Positions 40,113-44,484 of a stretch of DNA of 44,484 nucleotides are shown here, one piece after another (positions within the stretch are counted from its first letter, which is position 1; every line of letters begins with the position of its first letter). The position numbers and the translations under genes are program-made. The DNA is from Betaproteobacteria bacterium (GTDB taxonomy: Bacteria; Pseudomonadota; Gammaproteobacteria; Burkholderiales; Ga0077523), in NCBI GenBank assembly GCA_016125475.1, contig WGLR01000034.1, forward strand, positions 1 through 44,484, written 5' to 3'. A model generated the notes under the pieces. That model searched no databases, was not told the origin of the DNA, and saw only the letters and a list, made by a program, of their open reading frames with translations.

Positions 40113-42821
40113 TCAGCCGGCGAGTGCCGCCTCCGTGTCGGGGAGGGCGCCGAGTGCTTCCTGGAGCTGCGCAAGGGACAGCGGCTTCGACAGGTGGCCG
40201 TCCATGCCGGCCTCGAGGCAGCGCTCGCGGTCGGCCGGCAGCGCGTCTGCCGTGAGCGCGTACACCGGAATCCGCCGCCGGTGCTGCCGGGCCGCGAGAT
40301 CGCGGATGCGCCGGGTTGCCTCCAGGCCGTCCATCACCGGCATCTGCACGTCCATCAGGACGAGGTCGAAATCGTGCTGCGCGACGGCGGCCACGGCGGC
40401 CGCGCCGTCCTCGACGACCGTTGCATGGTGTCCGACCCGCCGCAGCATCCGTTCGATGAGCGCACGATTGACCGGATTGTCCTCCGCCACGAGCACCTCG
40501 AGCGGGTCTGCCCTGGAGGCGTCGGGAGCCTGCGCGTGCGTCTCGCGCGGGGCGCCGCCGCCGGGACTGCCGATCAGACCCGCGATCTCCCGCGGGTCGG
40601 CCGGATACGCCCGCACCTCGACGTGCATCGCGCGCAGGTCTTCGAGCAGTTTCGCGTCGAGACGCCCTGCCGCGAGCATCACCACGCGTTTCGCGCTCGC
40701 GATGACGTGGTGCGGTGTGTCCGTCCTGTCCCGCTCCAGTGCGTCCACGTCGAGCACGAGAGCGTCGAGCTGGTCGGGGGCTCCGCGCAGGTTCTGGAGG
40801 CAGCGCACGGCCATGGCGTCGATGCCGTGCGGCGCCAGCAGGCGCGCGAGCGCTGCCGCGCGTCGCTCGTTGCAGTCGACCACGGCGACGCGCAATCTCT
40901 GCTCCGGAACCGGTGACGCGACGTCCGGGGCGACCTCCAGCGGCACCTCGAACCGGAACTCGCTCCCCTTGCGAGGCGTGCTCTCGACGTCGATCGACCC
41001 ACCCATGAGCGTGACGATGCGCGCGGAGATCGCGAGGCCGAGGCCCGTCCCGCCGAACTGCCGGGTGATTCCCGTGTCGGCCTGGAAGAATGCCTGGAAG
41101 AGATTCTCGCGTGTCTGGGCGTGCATGCCGATGCCCGTGTCGCGCACCGAGAAGCGGAACCTGCTGCGCGACTCGTGCGTCTCGAGAAGCTGGGCCTCGA
41201 GTTCCACCTCGCCGTCCGGCGTGAACTTGACCGCATTCGACAGGAGGTTCAGCAGGATCTGACGCAGCCGGTTCGGGTCACCCACGAGTCGTTCCGGGAC
41301 GTTCGGTGCGGCACTCCAGATCAGCGCGAGCCCTTTCGTCTCGGCGCGCAGGTGGACGGTGCGCACGCACTGCAGCATGAGTTCTCGCACGTCGAAGGCG
41401 ACGTGGTCGAGTTCGAGCTTGCCCGCTTCGAGCTTGCTGAAGTCGAGGATGTCGTCGACGACCGCGAGCAGGGCCTCGCCGCAGTCGTGCGCGGTCTCGA
41501 GATAGCCGCGCGTCTCCTGGTCGAGCGTGTTGTCGAGCGCGAGTTCGGTGTGACCGAGGAATCCGTGGATGGGCGTGCGGATCTCGTGACTCATGTTCGC
41601 GAGGAATTCGCTCTTCGCGCGCGCGGCGGCCAGTGCCGCATCGCGGGCCTGCGTGAGCGCACGGTTCGTCTCCTCGAGCTCGGTCTGGTGGGACTGGAGC
41701 GACTGTGCGAGTCGGGAGAGCGTCGTCGTCTGCCTGCGCAGTGACAGGGTGAGTGCCGTGATGCCGGCCGCGAGCAGGCTCAGGAGCGTGCCGGCGACCG
41801 CGACCATCGTCGAGCGGTCGTCCGCGGTTGCCGTCTCGAACGCAGGAACCGAACTGATCGTCATCGACCAGTCGCGCCCGCCGATCGGGAAGCCGCGACG
41901 CACGCGAAACCTCGGGGGGTGGGAACGCATCGCCCTCGGCAGTTCCTCCGCGCTGTCGTACATGAGGCCGAGGAGGTCGTCGCTTCCGCCGTCGTAGATC
42001 TCGACGTGGACGTCCCGGAGTGCCGTGCCGAGGGTCGCGTGCACCAGGTCCGCGACGCGGAAGGCGCTCGAGACGTAGCCGATCAGTCCGGCGCGACGCT
42101 CCGCCACCGTCTTCGGCACGCCACCGCCCCGGAACACGGGTACGTACATGATGAACCCCGGCAGGGGCCGGTCGTCGATGACGAGGTTCACCTTGGACGT
42201 GATGGTCATGTCGCCCGTGTCGCGGGCACGGATCATCGCTTCCCGCCGGACGGGTTCCGAGAACATGTCGAAGCCGAGTGCCTTCGCGTTCACGGTCGTG
42301 AAGGGTTCCACGTAGGCGATCGTCGTTCGGGGTTCGGCGGTGTCGCGTGTCCAGACGTGGAAGTCCGGGTGACCGAGACGGCGCAGCGAGCGCTCGAGCG
42401 AGGCACGTTCCCCTTTCGGCACGAGGGGCACCCAGAGGAAGGTCTGCACGCCGGGAAAGCGTTCGGGAATCTGCAGGCTGCGGTAGTAGGATGCCCAGCG
42501 CGCGCGATCCACGACGGGCGTGTTCAGCACGAGCCCCGTTCCGCCCCGCAGGATCTGCGCGTAGGCATCCACACGCTGCGAGAGCCGCGAGCGCATTTCG
42601 TCCACGACGCCGTCGAATCGTGTCTGCGCGATCGATTCTGCACGCCGGGACATCGATCGCGACACGATGGCAGTCATGGCCAACCCCACGACCATCACCA
42701 GTACTGCCACGAGCGCCGCGGTACCGGGCGAGCGGGGCCGACAGGGCATCGGGCTGTGTGGCGTCTCTTTGTCCATCGCTCCAGACATATCGGCACGAAT
42801 GCCGGATCCCGGAGGGTTCAT
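40113..42821 (-). CDS. CHASE-domain hybrid histidine kinase
   Basis: A 902-aa sensor. An N-terminal span (about 35-53), a CHASE periplasmic sensor domain (about 70-330) and a second span (about 338-360) precede a coiled segment, HisKA with His412 (SHEIRTP) and HATPase (LLNLLSNAVKF, DTGIGM, GGTGLGLAIS). A degenerate receiver-like domain follows (about 625-735, LRVAVVDCNE), then a canonical receiver with phospho-acceptor Asp824 (LVLMDVQMPVMDG) and KP. No response regulator gene is adjacent on its strand. Start choice among ATG 42821, 42788 and 42776 is unclear; none has a well-placed ribosome site. Confidence 0.9.
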   Translation of the reverse strand: MNPPGSGIRADMSGAMDKETPHSPMPCRPRSPGTAALVAVLVMVVGLAMTAIVSRSMSRRAESIAQTRFDGVVDEMRSRLSQRVDAYAQILRGGTGLVLNTPVVDRARWASYYRSLQIPERFPGVQTFLWVPLVPKGERASLERSLRRLGHPDFHVWTRDTAEPRTTIAYVEPFTTVNAKALGFDMFSEPVRREAMIRARDTGDMTITSKVNLVIDDRPLPGFIMYVPVFRGGGVPKTVAERRAGLIGYVSSAFRVADLVHATLGTALRDVHVEIYDGGSDDLLGLMYDSAEELPRAMRSHPPRFRVRRGFPIGGRDWSMTISSVPAFETATADDRSTMVAVAGTLLSLLAAGITALTLSLRRQTTTLSRLAQSLQSHQTELEETNRALTQARDAALAAARAKSEFLANMSHEIRTPIHGFLGHTELALDNTLDQETRGYLETAHDCGEALLAVVDDILDFSKLEAGKLELDHVAFDVRELMLQCVRTVHLRAETKGLALIWSAAPNVPERLVGDPNRLRQILLNLLSNAVKFTPDGEVELEAQLLETHESRSRFRFSVRDTGIGMHAQTRENLFQAFFQADTGITRQFGGTGLGLAISARIVTLMGGSIDVESTPRKGSEFRFEVPLEVAPDVASPVPEQRLRVAVVDCNERRAAALARLLAPHGIDAMAVRCLQNLRGAPDQLDALVLDVDALERDRTDTPHHVIASAKRVVMLAAGRLDAKLLEDLRAMHVEVRAYPADPREIAGLIGSPGGGAPRETHAQAPDASRADPLEVLVAEDNPVNRALIERMLRRVGHHATVVEDGAAAVAAVAQHDFDLVLMDVQMPVMDGLEATRRIRDLAARQHRRRIPVYALTADALPADRERCLEAGMDGHLSKPLSLAQLQEALGALPDTEAALAG

Positions 42822-42946
42822 TGCCGGAGCGGGTGGCAGGATGACCGGATGTCCGGTCGAGGCTGCTATCGTTGGCGCGGGCCCCGTTCGCCGGCCGATG
42901 GCCCGCGCACCCCGGAATGGTCGGACACGAACCTGCGAGAAGCGTC

Positions 42947-44323
42947 ATGAAGCGAATCACCCTGATCCTGGGGATCCTCCTTGTCTGGTCGCTCGCGGCG
43001 AGCCGGCCGTTCGCCGCGCCGCTCGACCCGATGTTCGCGGGGCTCGTGACCCCGGGTGGTGCGGGGCTCGGTGTCGCGGTGCGCACCGAACGTTCGCCCT
43101 ATCGGGACGTCGAGGCCCGCTACGACCTGCTGCCGCTCTATCTCTACGAGGGGGAGTGGTTCTACCTCCACTCGTATCGCGCCGGTTTCAAGGTGCCCAC
43201 GACGGGGCCATGGAGCGTCGACCTCTTCGTGGCCCAGCGTTTCGAGGGCTTCCCCCTGGACGGCGCGCCGGCGGCCCTGTCGGGCATGGCCAGCCGCGAA
43301 CCCGGTGTCGACGGCGGGCTCGGCGTCCGGTACCGGCTGTCGCGCGGTGTCGTGCTCGGCGAAATCCGTCGGGACGTCGCGGCCACGTCCTACGGGACGG
43401 AACTGCGTCTCGGGTACTTCGGTTCCCTCTCCGGCGAGCACTGGTCGCTCACGCCCTATGTCGTGGCGGACGTCCGGGACGCGAAACTCAACGACTACTA
43501 CTACGGTGTGCGTCCGGAGGAAGCCCGCCCGGGGCGTCCCGCGACGCGCATCGGCTACGGCACGAACGTCACGGTGGGCGTGAACGGCCGTTACGAGCTC
43601 ACGCGGTACTGGACCGCGATCGCAGGCGTCGGCGTGACACGGCTCTCGGACGCGATCCGCCAGAGCCCGATCGTGGGCAACGACGCGCTCCTGTCGGTGT
43701 ATCTCGGCGCCGCGTACGACTTCACGCGTCCGCATCGGGAATGGGAAGACCGCGCGCCGGTCATCGTGAAGGCTATGGTCGGCGGCTCGACCGGCTGCAA
43801 CCTGCTGCCCGTGATGACGCTTCGCTGCTTCTCGCTGCACACGCCCGACCGGACACGCATCGTCTCGCTCGAGCTCGGCCGCCCGTTCGTCGTGCGCGCG
43901 AACGACTGGCCGCTGGATTTCGTCGGCTACGTGGGCGTCCTGCAGCACGACGAGCGCGGGCTGCAGGCCGACTCGTGGCAGATCGACGCCTACATGAAGG
44001 CCTACTACTACGGATTCCCGTGGGCCGATCGGGTGATGACGCGGATCGGCTTCGGGGCGGGCGTGTCCTGGGCGTCCCGCGTGCCCTACGTGGAAGTGCG
44101 GGACCAGGCGGCGCGGGGCCGCACGACGTCCAAGCTGCTGAACTATCTCGATCCGAGCGTCGACGTGAGCGTGGGAGACCTGTTCGGCTCGAAGCGCTGG
44201 GCCAGGACCTTCTGGGGGATCGGCGTGTCGCACCGCTCCGGCATCTTCGGGACCTCGCAGCTGCTCGGCAACGTGAACGGGGGGTCGAACTTCATCTATT
44301 CGTATCTGGAGTCGGCGTTCTAG
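42947..44323 (+). CDS. MipA/OmpV-like outer-membrane protein, double length
   Basis: A 458-aa beta-barrel protein with signal peptide (MKRITLILGILLVWSLAASRPFAA) and C-terminal Phe. Residues about 25-245 match MipA/OmpV, with YDLLPLYLYEGEWFYLHS, DYYYGVRPEEA and the closing ELTRYWTAIAGVGVTRLSDAI. Standard members end there. Here a further 200 residues rich in alternating hydrophobic beta strands follow, ending LGNVNGGSNFIYSYLESAF. It may be a larger barrel or two barrels fused. ATG at 42947 has GAGAA upstream. It diverges from the kinase gene, whose sensor may control it (inference). Confidence 0.85.
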   Translation: MKRITLILGILLVWSLAASRPFAAPLDPMFAGLVTPGGAGLGVAVRTERSPYRDVEARYDLLPLYLYEGEWFYLHSYRAGFKVPTTGPWSVDLFVAQRFEGFPLDGAPAALSGMASREPGVDGGLGVRYRLSRGVVLGEIRRDVAATSYGTELRLGYFGSLSGEHWSLTPYVVADVRDAKLNDYYYGVRPEEARPGRPATRIGYGTNVTVGVNGRYELTRYWTAIAGVGVTRLSDAIRQSPIVGNDALLSVYLGAAYDFTRPHREWEDRAPVIVKAMVGGSTGCNLLPVMTLRCFSLHTPDRTRIVSLELGRPFVVRANDWPLDFVGYVGVLQHDERGLQADSWQIDAYMKAYYYGFPWADRVMTRIGFGAGVSWASRVPYVEVRDQAARGRTTSKLLNYLDPSVDVSVGDLFGSKRWARTFWGIGVSHRSGIFGTSQLLGNVNGGSNFIYSYLESAF

Positions 44324-44335
44324 GTTCCAGGGGCT

Positions 44336-44484
44336 TCCCCCCTCCCCAACCCTCCCCCGCAAACGGGGGAGGGAGTGCGTAGGGTGCGCAACGCGCACCG
44401 CGCGACCGCCCCGAACCCCGAACCCCGAACCCCGAACCCCGAACCCCGAACCCCGAACCCCGAACCCCGAACCCCGAACCCCGA
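44336..44484 (+). repeat. Composite repeat: C-tract hairpin, GTGCGC palindrome, heptamer array
   Basis: After the MipA-like gene stop comes a C-tract with a CCCTCCCCCG/CGGGGGAGGG hairpin (about 44351-44374), then GGGTGCGCAACGCGCACC, a fragment of the 188-bp repeat family. At least ten CCCCGAA units follow from 44409 and run off the window edge. This copy shows all three modules in one element. Confidence 0.92.

Overview
This is a GC-rich (roughly two-thirds G+C), gene-dense chromosomal window from a proteobacterium. The protein families (sigma-54-driven nitrogen genes, class I-like PPK2, PepN, CHASE hybrid kinase, MipA/OmpV barrel, pseudopilins) and the codon use fit Betaproteobacteria best, but the class is an inference. 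There are no rRNA or tRNA genes, no transposases and no CRISPR array. The mobile-looking content is a family of short composite repeats: a C-tract hairpin, often a GTGCGC palindrome piece, then heptamer arrays, mostly CCCCGAA. They sit between genes at 1-354, 2127-2232, 7436-7632, 8333-8469, 14955-15537 and 44336-44484.

The best-resolved system is a guanidine uptake and degradation locus (2233-13914). From one 750-bp intergenic region two transcription units diverge. Each has a near-perfect sigma-54 (-24/-12) promoter followed by a guanidine-I (ykkC) riboswitch aptamer. The rightward unit encodes a periplasmic binding protein, permease, ATPase, two DUF1989 proteins (carboxyguanidine deiminase subunits), a 1199-aa biotin-dependent carboxylase of the urea carboxylase family (here most likely guanidine carboxylase) and allophanate hydrolase. 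Together they would convert guanidine to CO2 and ammonia. The leftward unit encodes a second, divergent binding protein, followed by a fatty acid desaturase-like protein and an SDR oxidoreductase. Composite repeats interrupt both units. Two coding regions (the carboxylase and the desaturase) start directly after a heptamer array with no visible Shine-Dalgarno sequence.

From 13940 to 22379 lie a transglutaminase-like protein, a 3 x 188-bp tandem repeat and a cluster that looks like membrane-lipid remodelling: a GT4 glycosyltransferase, an Mpo1-like (DUF962) membrane protein, a membrane-anchored class III aminotransferase, phosphatidylserine decarboxylase, a PlcP/LpxH-like metallophosphoesterase and diacylglycerol kinase. 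CTGTCAC-type boxes occur near three of these genes, and an intrinsic-terminator structure lies in one 5' leader.

From 22534 to 29412, minus-strand genes encode an SDR, a HupE/UreJ-like protein, a Gld-type ABC module (DUF4340, GldG-like, permease, ATPase) and an exported metallo-beta-lactamase-fold lactonase-like protein with its own promoter and terminator. From 30035 to 44323 come a small secreted protein, two pseudopilins, PPK2, a Ser/Thr kinase and a receiver-like protein that both carry degenerate receiver domains, aminopeptidase N, a PaaI-type thioesterase, a persulfide-dioxygenase-like hydrolase, a hybrid histidine kinase and a double-length MipA/OmpV-like outer-membrane protein.
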